Shown here one piece after another: positions 14,676-22,230 of a DNA stretch of 22,252 nucleotides (its first letter is position 1; every line of letters starts with the position of its first letter). Made by a program: the position numbers and the translations under genes. Under the pieces are notes generated by a model, which saw only the letters and a program-made list of their open reading frames with translations, had not been told where the DNA came from and made no database searches. Source of the DNA: an uncultured Gardnerella sp. (GTDB taxonomy: Bacteria > Actinomycetota > Actinomycetes > Actinomycetales > Bifidobacteriaceae); NCBI GenBank assembly GCA_947088155.1, contig CAMUFL010000015.1, positions 1 through 22,252 on the forward strand, read 5' to 3'.

Positions 14676-17066
14676 CTACTTAATGCTCATAATCGCGCTA
14701 AGCAATCCGCCGCCAGAAATTAATCCGCGCTTGCGAAGAACAAACACTCCAGCTGCGCAAGTTCCAGAAATTGCAGTAATTCCAAGGCTTAATGCAGTGT
14801 ATGCAACGGCAGGCTTGCGTTTGAACAATCCCACAATTCCTTGCGGCTCATCGTCTTTCGCATTAACGCGGCTTCGCAACTTTCCGTTCAAACCTTTAAC
14901 GCTTTTTTGTTTATATTCGGATTGAATTTCCTTGCCTGATGGCTTGTTCATTCCATCGGTTAGTTTTACGATTTTGCTTCTGTTTCCAGCTTTAGATTTT
15001 CCTGATAATCCGCCTCCGAAGTAAGAATGTCTGCTTCCACTTACGTATGACGGAGAAGATAATGGAGTTACCCCAGCGTTGCCAGAATTTCCAGAATTTC
15101 CAGCATTGCCGTTAGCTCCGCTACCATTTTCATTTTGATTTCCGTTTTTTGCGTTATTTTCGTCTTTTGCGTTATCCTCTTCGTTTTCAATGCTGTTGCT
15201 GTCATCGCGACCATTGTTTCCATCAGCATCATCATTTTCGGAGCCAGACTCGGATGCCACTACACTCACAGAGCAGCTCATAGGTGTTTCGAGCGCGTCA
15301 ACGCCAATCGCAAAATGCATATCTTTCTCAATCGTCTTGCCGTGAGCACTCACAGCAAAACGAATCGTATAATAGCCCGGCTTTGAAAAATCCCAGTTCA
15401 AATGCATATGCGTATTAGACGGAATTGTGTAAGTGCGTTTTCCGTTGCTAGACATGATAGTTTTCGCTTTTTTACCTAACGCACCCTGCAACCAAATTCG
15501 CACACTTCCCGGCCCTTTTACAGATTTAAGGCTGATTTTGCTAGATTTGTGTGGTTGCAAATTTTGGTTATTCCAGCCAAGCCACGGAACATTTTGTTTC
15601 TGCGTTTGCGGTAAACGCCAAATATTACCGTTGTTTGCTGCTTTTCCAGCATAAAATACGACTTTACTTGGGTCTCGCTTTACGTGAGATCCAGTCACGT
15701 CTTCTTGCACTGCAAATCCAATGCCGCTGCTCGAACCGTAAGTTGCTAAATCAACGTGACCGTTTTTAATTACCAACTTATCGCCTTTTATATCTTTAAA
15801 TTTCGAGCATTTTTTAGTTGTTTTTTTATTCTTATTTTTAGATTTAGATTGTTTAGAATCTAAATTATTTTTGTTAGATTCTGTTTCTGTTTCTTCTTCA
15901 TTTTCAGAATTCTGATTTGCAAATCCGCCGTTCGGCATAGCTCCCGGCCATGCAGCCACATATACTTTGTTGTTATTGCCTTTTACAACAATTGACGTTG
16001 GAGTATTTCCATCGCCATCTTCATTTTCTGAATCTTCGTCCGAATCTTCGTCAGAATCCTCGTCCTCATCCTCCGAATCTTCATCATCTTCGTCGTCTTC
16101 GTCACCCTCTGAATCCTCGTCAGCATCCTCATCTGAATTATCATTTGAGTCCTTGCCTTTAGACCCCTTCTTTTCCTTAACCTTCGGCGAAGTTCCATTC
16201 TGATTACCAGCGTCTTCAGACTGTGAGTCACCTTCTTCCGTATCGTACTGAGAAGATTCTTTAGCACGGCTAAGATCTACTTCGAAAGTGTAATCTTGCG
16301 TAGCAGTAAGCTTATTACCGTCATCAGTTTCAGCAACTGCTTTTACAGTCAACACATACTTTCCAGGAGCTGTAAAAACCCAATCCATATGCACGTGAGC
16401 ATGGCCATCCACAGTGTATTCGCTTGGGAATTCAGTTCCATCCGTTCCAAGATACTCTAGTCTTTTGCCACCATCTTTACCGGCCATGTAAACTGCGCCA
16501 TTTTTAGGCATAGTTGCGTTAGTAAAGCTAAAAGTTACTTGTTTAATTCCCGAATCATCCCCCAAAGTTTCGGTAGAAACACCTGCAAACAATTGGCCTG
16601 GCTCATTTTGAGAAGGAAGCTGATACACATGTTTCACATTCTGTTTCACGAAAGAAAATACTTTAGTTTTTCTTACGCGACTTTTCTTGCCAACAACAAA
16701 TCGAATAAGAGAAGAATCGTATCGAATCTTATTTGCGTTGCTGCCCGGGAAGGAATCGCCTCTTGTGCCAAGCACAAGATTTCCGTTTGCATCTTTATAA
16801 GTTGCAAAAACGTCAGTATGACCTTTTTTTACTCTGCATAACTTTGCGCCGGCAGTTGCGCTACTGCTTGGTTTAGCAGCATTATTTTCAAGTTGAGCCG
16901 CGGCGCAAGCTTCAGCATTCGCCAATTCGGAGCCTGCAACAACATCGTCCGCATACGCACTACCGCAATTGCAGCAGCACATAGATGCTAAAAAGCCGAC
17001 TGAAATAATCGCACTAACAAGCGCACTAAATAGCTTCATGCACATTAAACTAGATTTTTTACGCAT
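14676..17066 (-). CDS. Surface protein C: two choice-of-anchor M modules, acidic linker, membrane anchor
   Basis: This 796-residue protein is secreted and membrane-anchored. A signal peptide (1-39, ending SAYA) includes an odd Cys cluster (CCCNC, 30-34). Module 1 (about 79-264) starts GHTDVF (82-87) and has HAHVHMDW (222-229). Module 2 (about 433-589) has GHVD (436-439), PQTQ...WLGWN (486-499), GPG (518-520) and HMHLNW (553-558). A linker at 307-353 is almost only Asp, Glu and Ser. Asn/Gly/Ser-rich stretches follow (about 610-665), then a helix at about 753-777 and a short tail. No LPXTG motif is present, so anchoring is by the C-terminal helix. The start overlaps the previous gene by 8 bp and has AGGA 8 bp upstream. 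By its two modules and its place next to the binding protein it fits the proposed surface receptor of the relay. Confidence 0.9.
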   Translation of the reverse strand: MRKKSSLMCMKLFSALVSAIISVGFLASMCCCNCGSAYADDVVAGSELANAEACAAAQLENNAAKPSSSATAGAKLCRVKKGHTDVFATYKDANGNLVLGTRGDSFPGSNANKIRYDSSLIRFVVGKKSRVRKTKVFSFVKQNVKHVYQLPSQNEPGQLFAGVSTETLGDDSGIKQVTFSFTNATMPKNGAVYMAGKDGGKRLEYLGTDGTEFPSEYTVDGHAHVHMDWVFTAPGKYVLTVKAVAETDDGNKLTATQDYTFEVDLSRAKESSQYDTEEGDSQSEDAGNQNGTSPKVKEKKGSKGKDSNDNSDEDADEDSEGDEDDEDDEDSEDEDEDSDEDSDEDSENEDGDGNTPTSIVVKGNNNKVYVAAWPGAMPNGGFANQNSENEEETETESNKNNLDSKQSKSKNKNKKTTKKCSKFKDIKGDKLVIKNGHVDLATYGSSSGIGFAVQEDVTGSHVKRDPSKVVFYAGKAANNGNIWRLPQTQKQNVPWLGWNNQNLQPHKSSKISLKSVKGPGSVRIWLQGALGKKAKTIMSSNGKRTYTIPSNTHMHLNWDFSKPGYYTIRFAVSAHGKTIEKDMHFAIGVDALETPMSCSVSVVASESGSENDDADGNNGRDDSNSIENEEDNAKDENNAKNGNQNENGSGANGNAGNSGNSGNAGVTPLSSPSYVSGSRHSYFGGGLSGKSKAGNRSKIVKLTDGMNKPSGKEIQSEYKQKSVKGLNGKLRSRVNAKDDEPQGIVGLFKRKPAVAYTALSLGITAISGTCAAGVFVLRKRGLISGGGLLSAIMSIK

Positions 17067-18342
17067 TGTTTTGTCCTAAATTATTAGAATTTACGGAATT
17101 TGCGGAATTTACGGAATTTACGCTCGGCAAAACTGTTGTTTCTTCAACCGGATTTACTAAATCAGATAACGAGTTTTGATTTTGCGCATATTGAGTAGGC
17201 ATAGTTGTCTGCTGCTGTGAAACATTCCGTGAAACAGGCTGCAAATTATCCTGCAAATTATCCTGCAAATCACCTTGCGCAGAATCATGCTGATTAATAG
17301 CCTCACGACGCGCCTTCTTGCTTTTCGCAACTGCAAACAACACAAACGCAATAATCACAATCGTTACAATCACAAAAATAATCATCACAATCTGCGCAAT
17401 TGCCACAGTATCGTCGGAATCGTTCGCTTTTTTATGATGCCTTCCAGCTTTTGCGCCAGACTCGCTGCCCTCAGCATTTTCACCATTGCCGCTTGCACCA
17501 GCTTCAGCGCCTTCTTCGCTGCCCTCTTCATCTCCAGAAGAATCTTCAGATTGAGAATTTTCACCAGAATTAGCTCCGGCACCAGCACCAGCTGCAGCGC
17601 CGGAACCTAAAGCTGCGTTCGGATCCGTATTATCTCCAACCGCAAAATTAAGCACTCGCGTATCGCTTACGGCTCTGCCATTCTTCAACTTTCCCGAAAA
17701 AGTAAGCTTCACATGGTAAATGCCCGGCTTAGAGAACACCCAATTTACATGAGTGTGTGCATTTGCTTCAATCCAGCTATTTTGCGGATACCCTTTAGTG
17801 CTGTCCCACAATTGCTGCGGATTATTATTGCCGTTTTCCAAATAAACATGCAATTTTCCAGGTCCGCTTACGCCTTCGAGCGAAAGGTTCGCGCCGCGGT
17901 CGAGCTCGTTAAGCACGCCGCCTTCCTGCGTATTCCAGCCAAGCCATGGAACGTTAGGATTTTGCGTTTGCGGAATTACGTAAAGCTTCGTTCCTGGCTT
18001 TTCGCCAATAAAGCTATAAGTGGCATCGTTTGGCATTGGAATAATCGAGCTGCTGCCCAGCTTAAATACCACGTTTTCCGGGTCTCGCCACACAGGATCG
18101 TCGCCAGTATCGTCGCGGATTTGTATTTTCCAATGCCCTCCTGCAAGCGTTGGTCCAAAATCAGCGTGACCTGCTTGAATCATCACAGGCTGACTGCTTG
18201 TTGCAGCACTAGCTTCATCTACAAAAGGCGACGGCATAAATATTGCTGCAATTGCCATAATTGCCGTAAATATTGCTGCAATAATTGACTTAGCAACGTA
18301 ATTTTTATTCTTCACAACCATGCAATTCTTATTCTTTAACAT
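17059..18342 (-). CDS. Surface protein B: one choice-of-anchor M module, membrane helix, cytoplasmic tail
   Basis: This 427-residue protein has a signal peptide (cleavage probably near 46, ASA). A single well-conserved module spans about 52-236: GHAD (58-61), PQTQNPNVPWLGWNTQ (124-139), GPG (160-162), HTHVNWVFSKPG (196-207) and a closing FAVG. A Gly/Ala/Ser/Glu linker (about 245-300) leads to one strong helix (about 313-339), then a basic stop-transfer (KSKKARR) and an unusually long Gln/Asn-rich tail of 88 residues. If the topology is as predicted, the tail lies in the cytoplasm. The tail carries QDNLQDNLQ and SVNSVNSANSVNS runs coded by short DNA repeats. The gene lies 13 bp after surface gene A and overlaps surface gene C. 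Its AGAAAGA ribosome binding site is weak, so coupling to gene A is likely. Confidence 0.9.
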   Translation of the reverse strand: MLKNKNCMVVKNKNYVAKSIIAAIFTAIMAIAAIFMPSPFVDEASAATSSQPVMIQAGHADFGPTLAGGHWKIQIRDDTGDDPVWRDPENVVFKLGSSSIIPMPNDATYSFIGEKPGTKLYVIPQTQNPNVPWLGWNTQEGGVLNELDRGANLSLEGVSGPGKLHVYLENGNNNPQQLWDSTKGYPQNSWIEANAHTHVNWVFSKPGIYHVKLTFSGKLKNGRAVSDTRVLNFAVGDNTDPNAALGSGAAAGAGAGANSGENSQSEDSSGDEEGSEEGAEAGASGNGENAEGSESGAKAGRHHKKANDSDDTVAIAQIVMIIFVIVTIVIIAFVLFAVAKSKKARREAINQHDSAQGDLQDNLQDNLQPVSRNVSQQQTTMPTQYAQNQNSLSDLVNPVEETTVLPSVNSVNSANSVNSNNLGQNNA

Positions 18343-18355
18343 TTTTCTTATCTTT

Positions 18356-20866
18356 CTACAACATTTTCATACGCGTTTTAAGTAGGAACGTTCCCACACC
18401 TGTTAATGCGCACAAACTCACGCCTGCAGTTCCAACGGCAGCAGTAACCCACTTTGTTTTGTGATTTTTTTCTTCCAAAGATTCAGACTCGTCCATTAGT
18501 TCTTCCGAATCTTCGCCATATTCGTCGTATTCGTTTGTGTTATTTGCGTTGCTTGATTCACTCAAATCTGAATCAGAATTTTTGCCAGTTTTAGCGTGTT
18601 TCTTACGCTTTTTCTTAAGTAGCTTTATTTTCTTTAACTTTTTTACCTTCTTTGTTCGCTTTGAAGAATATCCGCGTGAAGATCCGCCCAATCCGACACC
18701 GAATCCGTTTGATACTCTTGAAGACGAATTATTAAGATTTTCGTTTCTGTTTGCAAAACCTTCATTAGATTGCGTTTTAGCAGCTAACGGAGTAGTTGCA
18801 GACTGCTGAAGATTATTTTTATTAGAATTAGAAGAATCTGAGTCGTCCTCGTCTTCATCAGACTGAGTATTCTCGCTATTCGCATCTTTATTTGCGTCTT
18901 TATCTTCAGAATCGTTTTGCTCATCTTCAGCCTGCTCATCTTCAGAACCGTCTTGTTTATTTTCTAACTGATCTTCATACTCGCTATTTTCGTCAGATTC
19001 ATTTGTCTTATTCTTATTATTTTTATTATGCTTTTTATGCTTTTTGTTAGCATTATTGTTTTTATTGCGCTTCTTATTATTTTCCTTGTTATTCTTATTT
19101 TTACTAGAATTCTTTTTATTATTATTCTTATTTTTCTTACTATTTTTCTTATCGTTATTCTTATTGTCAGAACCTTCTTTACCTGAATCTTCTTTCCCAG
19201 AAGACTTCAACCATATTTGATAATCAGTAAAATCGTTGAATTCTTCATTTCTGTACAATTCGCCATTATCAAGTACAAGCGACGAACGAATAATGGCACC
19301 ATCCATACTTTCGTCAATCTTCAAATCTAAGTTCTTACCTTCTTCTTTAGGTATGTACTTAAATTTTGTTTCGCCTGCTTTTTTAATAAGCCAAGCATGC
19401 CTTTTTACTATGGAAGTAACTTGAACGTCTGGATCCTGTTTTTCACCTTTAATAACAGATACTCGTGGACTATAAAGCACAGAACGAAGATTTAACGTAT
19501 CCCCAACTTCAAGAGGCTTCATCCTACCAACCGCGGCAACCACAGGCCTTCCATCAGCACCATGATCATCTACCACAATTTTTACAGTATCTCTATCCGC
19601 GCCGTAATTCAGCCCAAGCATAGTTCCGCCGCTTATTGTTGCATTAACAAGCATTCCATTTAATGCAGGCTCTGCTGGAATCTTAAATGTTTCTTTAAGA
19701 TCTGGATCTCTATCCCCTACTGGTTGATTGCTCTCAAAATCATATGAAAAATCAGGGCCCATTTCGTCTTCGCGAATATACGTCCAAGATGGCATCGTAT
19801 CTTTTTTACCGCGTATTGATTTTGGCAAATACACAGAAAGAGTAACTTCACCGCCCGGCTCATACGAGTGATAATGCGGATGTGAGCCAGTATTTCTTAC
19901 GCCAACAATGCAAATATTGCTATCGTCTTCTCTGCAATGTGTGCTGCCAGACAACGATTCTTCTATAAAATTCTTGTCTTTTGTTGGCGGCACGCGATTA
20001 GAATCCATTTGCAGGGTTTCTGTTTCGCTTTCCACTGCGTGAGTAGCGTTAGGCTTTACGTTAAAAGTGTATGTTGCGTGCTCTGAAGTAACAGTTTTGC
20101 CATTTTCCTTATTTTTTACTATTGTGTACGCGCTGATTTTATAAGTGCCAGGCTTTGTAAACACCCAATCAGCATGCTCGTGGCCGACCATTGGCTGGTG
20201 GATAATACCAGGCATTACAAATCGACTTCCAGCAGCATCCTCATCGTCTTTATCGTGCGCTTCTAAAGATTTTGCAAAAGTAGCATTGTTGTCGTCGGTT
20301 TTTTGCGTCCATGCAAGAACGCGACCACCTTTAGGGCCTGTAATTTTGTCAATTACAATATCCGCGCAAGCTTTTACAGGATCCTTTACACCTACAGAAA
20401 AACGCGAATTAGAAGAATCCCAGCCAGGGAATACTTCGCTACTTTGATTATTTCCGGATCCGTTCAAACGCCAATAACCTTTTGATGCGTCAAAAGGAAT
20501 ATTGTCAGCATTGTTGTATGGAAGATTTGCAGCGTAAAATGACGAATCACCTACCGTCATCGTTACGTTTTTTGGATTATAAATTACGTTTCCGTAACTA
20601 AAGCCCATTTTAAGCTTGCCATTTGCGCTTGTTTGGAATGCGTAGAAAGCGTCAACGTGGCCAGATGAAACTGCTACGCTTTTATTAGGCAAATATAAAT
20701 CGCCTTTAATCTCATCGCTGCCAACCCACACATGTTCAGGTTCACTTTCTTCGGCATACGCTGGCATAGCAGCGCTTAATCCGGAAGTAAGCACTGCAAA
20801 CGCAAGCACTACTACGCCTGTGGCAGCCAGCGCGCGCTTAAGCATAGACTTCATCGCATGAGTCAT
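18356..20866 (-). CDS. Surface protein A: choice-of-anchor M module, second His-rich domain, charged tracts, membrane anchor
   Basis: This 836-residue protein is the first gene of the operon. A signal peptide (1-38, ending PAYA) precedes a module at about 68-271 with GHVDAF (69-74), GPKG and GHEHADWVFTKPG (228-240). The WLGWN motif is reduced to FPGWD (146-150). A second domain (about 295-550), which I do not recognise, has a His cluster, SHPHYHSY (328-335), and a possible disulfide pair, C311 and C319. Then come a Lys/Asn-rich tract (566-620), an acidic tract (622-680), a Lys-rich segment (731-760), a second acidic stretch and a helix (about 806-828) with a short basic tail. There is no LPXTG motif. 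The ATG at 20866 lies about 87 nt past the likely transcription start and has only a weak AGAGAG about 13 bp upstream; a second ATG lies at residue 5. Its place under the Zur-like site makes it the regulated head of the system. Confidence 0.9.
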   Translation of the reverse strand: MTHAMKSMLKRALAATGVVVLAFAVLTSGLSAAMPAYAEESEPEHVWVGSDEIKGDLYLPNKSVAVSSGHVDAFYAFQTSANGKLKMGFSYGNVIYNPKNVTMTVGDSSFYAANLPYNNADNIPFDASKGYWRLNGSGNNQSSEVFPGWDSSNSRFSVGVKDPVKACADIVIDKITGPKGGRVLAWTQKTDDNNATFAKSLEAHDKDDEDAAGSRFVMPGIIHQPMVGHEHADWVFTKPGTYKISAYTIVKNKENGKTVTSEHATYTFNVKPNATHAVESETETLQMDSNRVPPTKDKNFIEESLSGSTHCREDDSNICIVGVRNTGSHPHYHSYEPGGEVTLSVYLPKSIRGKKDTMPSWTYIREDEMGPDFSYDFESNQPVGDRDPDLKETFKIPAEPALNGMLVNATISGGTMLGLNYGADRDTVKIVVDDHGADGRPVVAAVGRMKPLEVGDTLNLRSVLYSPRVSVIKGEKQDPDVQVTSIVKRHAWLIKKAGETKFKYIPKEEGKNLDLKIDESMDGAIIRSSLVLDNGELYRNEEFNDFTDYQIWLKSSGKEDSGKEGSDNKNNDKKNSKKNKNNNKKNSSKNKNNKENNKKRNKNNNANKKHKKHNKNNKNKTNESDENSEYEDQLENKQDGSEDEQAEDEQNDSEDKDANKDANSENTQSDEDEDDSDSSNSNKNNLQQSATTPLAAKTQSNEGFANRNENLNNSSSRVSNGFGVGLGGSSRGYSSKRTKKVKKLKKIKLLKKKRKKHAKTGKNSDSDLSESSNANNTNEYDEYGEDSEELMDESESLEEKNHKTKWVTAAVGTAGVSLCALTGVGTFLLKTRMKML

Positions 20867-20959
20867 AATTATTATTTCGCTCTCTACACTTCATCTTCTT
20901 TGCGTATCTGCGTTCTTCTTTTCGCAAATAATTAAGGAAGATTTTTACAACGTCTACCA

Positions 20960-20988
20960 ATAATAATAATGATTCTCATTAATAGCAA
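20960..20988 (-). promoter_or_regulatory. Promoter of the surface protein-ABC operon
   Basis: On the minus strand TTGCTA (20983-20988, 4 of 6 match to TTGACA) is followed after exactly 17 bp by TATTAT (20960-20965, 5 of 6 match to TATAAT). Transcription would start near 20953, giving a leader of about 87 nt before the ATG at 20866. A Fur/Zur-like inverted repeat fills the spacer. Confidence 0.6.
20964..20984. promoter_or_regulatory. Fur-family (Zur-like) operator
   Basis: A perfect inverted repeat, TAATGA (20967-20972) / TCATTA (20976-20981), with a 3-nt centre extends to 8 of 9 paired positions over 20964-20984. Aligned by eye to the classical 19-bp Fur consensus it matches at 14 positions. 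Fur and Zur boxes are similar. Zur is favoured because the operon encodes a ZnuABC-like transporter. It lies between the -35 and -10 boxes, so a bound repressor would block polymerase. Confidence 0.6.
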
Positions 20989-21000
20989 GTCGACACTCCG

Positions 21001-21039
21001 AATAAACAAAAACGCTGGCAGCTCAAAGCAACCAGCGTT
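21001..21039 (-). terminator. Intrinsic terminator of pncA
   Basis: Read on the minus strand, AACGCTGG (21032-21039) pairs with CCAGCGTT (21011-21018) around a 13-nt loop, followed by TTTTTGTTTATT (to 21001). It lies about 34 bp past the pncA stop and separates pncA from the metal operon promoter. Confidence 0.8.
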
Positions 21040-21072
21040 ATTAGTTAATATTTTTAAAGCGACTTTAGCAAG

Positions 21073-21627
21073 TTAGCCTTCTACAATATCCGCATTAAGG
21101 CAAGTTTTAAAGTGACGAAGCGCCCACTCATGCCCTGCAGGATCAAAACTTGCAACAGCATCCTTATGAACCACAATCTTAAAACCAAGATTATACGCGT
21201 CAACAGCAGTGTGAAGCACGCAAATATCCGTGCAAACTCCAACCAAATGCAGCTCCTCAATATGGCGTTCGCGAAGCTTAATTAGCAAATCGGTGCCATT
21301 GAACGACGAGTAACGAGTCTTGTGAATGTAATACACGTTGCTTCTATCTTTATTTGCTTCGTAAAAATCGCCAAGCGCGCCGTATAGCTGCTGGCCGTGC
21401 GTTCCAGCAATGTTATGAGGTGGGAAAAGCTTAGTTTCAGGATGATACGGATCGTTCAGATGATGCGTGTCGATTGCGAAAACTACGAATTCGCCCGCGT
21501 CAAGAAATTCCTGCGAAATCTCAGTAATGCGCTTCTCTAGCTTTTGCGCAGGCTCACCTACAGTCAGCGAACCGTCGCTTGCAACGAAATCATTCGTATA
21601 ATCGATGTTAATAAGGGCTTTATTCAT
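21073..21627 (-). CDS. pncA: Nicotinamidase
   Basis: This 184-residue isochorismatase-fold hydrolase converts nicotinamide to nicotinate in NAD salvage. It closely resembles the Bacillus-type PncA. The catalytic triad is D9 (NIDYTNDF, 7-14), K103 (HKTRYSSF, 102-109) and C136 (GVCTDICV, 130-137). Metal ligands D53, H55 and H71 fall in AIDTHH and PPHNIAGTHG, with H62 nearby. Length is normal. The ATG has AAGGAG (21633-21638) at good spacing. It is transcribed ahead of the metal operon but ends in its own terminator. The enzyme family uses a bound metal, but I see no evidence that it is part of the zinc system. Confidence 0.95.
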   Translation of the reverse strand: MNKALINIDYTNDFVASDGSLTVGEPAQKLEKRITEISQEFLDAGEFVVFAIDTHHLNDPYHPETKLFPPHNIAGTHGQQLYGALGDFYEANKDRSNVYYIHKTRYSSFNGTDLLIKLRERHIEELHLVGVCTDICVLHTAVDAYNLGFKIVVHKDAVASFDPAGHEWALRHFKTCLNADIVEG

Positions 21628-21716
21628 ACCTACTCCTTGTATGAAAATCGCAGAATAATCGCAATAGCATACGCTTTAGTTACAATATTCCGCATTTTGA
21701 TTGCTTCGTTTTATTT

Positions 21717-21764
21717 CAATTGATAGCCCAATTATCAACTCAATTGCTGGCCCAATTGTAATCG
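21717..21764. repeat. 24-bp imperfect tandem repeat upstream of pncA
   Basis: Two units begin CAATTG and contain GGCCC- or AGCCC-AATT (21717-21740 and 21741-21764). The first contains the inverted repeat TTGATA/TATCAA (21720-21725 and 21733-21738). It could be a regulator site for pncA, but no known box is recognised. Confidence 0.45.
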
Positions 21765-21848
21765 GCGCAATATCTTAATACCAAAAGCTCGCTTTTTCAG
21801 CGCCGACTACCATTATTTAATCACTACCTTGCGGCAAGTGTAGCCATG

Positions 21849-22230
21849 GAACATTCGCCGGGGAATTCTCCGGGTTTTGTCGCTGGATTGGCCAATTTTT
21901 GGAACATTCTCCGGAATTTTAACTGGCGTTTGTAGCTACATCATCCAATTTATTGAACATTTGCCGGGGAATTCTCCGGGTTTTGTCGCTGGATCAGCCA
22001 ATTTTTGGAACATTCTCCGGAATTTTAACTGGCATTTGTAGCTACATCATCCAATTTATTGAACATTTGCCGGAAAATTATCTGGGTTTTGTCGCTGGAT
22101 CAGCCAATTTTTGGAACATTTACCGGAGTTTTTTCTCGTGTTTGTGGACTTGGGTTGTGTGTAACGCTCGAGCGCATAGATTGCGAGCGTTGGCTGGTTT
22201 TTGGAACATTCGCCGGGGGATTTACCTCAC
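21849..22230 (+). repeat. 53-bp tandem array 4 with 106-bp superperiod
   Basis: Units beginning GAACATT start at 21849, 21902, 21955, 22008, 22061 and 22114, each exactly 53 bp apart, with a further diverged start at 22204. Units 1 and 3 (TTTGTCGCTGGAT type) alternate with units 2 and 4 (TTTGTAGCTACATCATCC type), giving a 106-bp superperiod. All are A-type members of the repeat family also seen at 52, 1655 and 10658. Confidence 0.9.

Noticed and set aside
14676..20866. Sortase LPXTG signals in the surface proteins
   Set aside because: No LPXTG-like motif precedes any of the three C-terminal helices.
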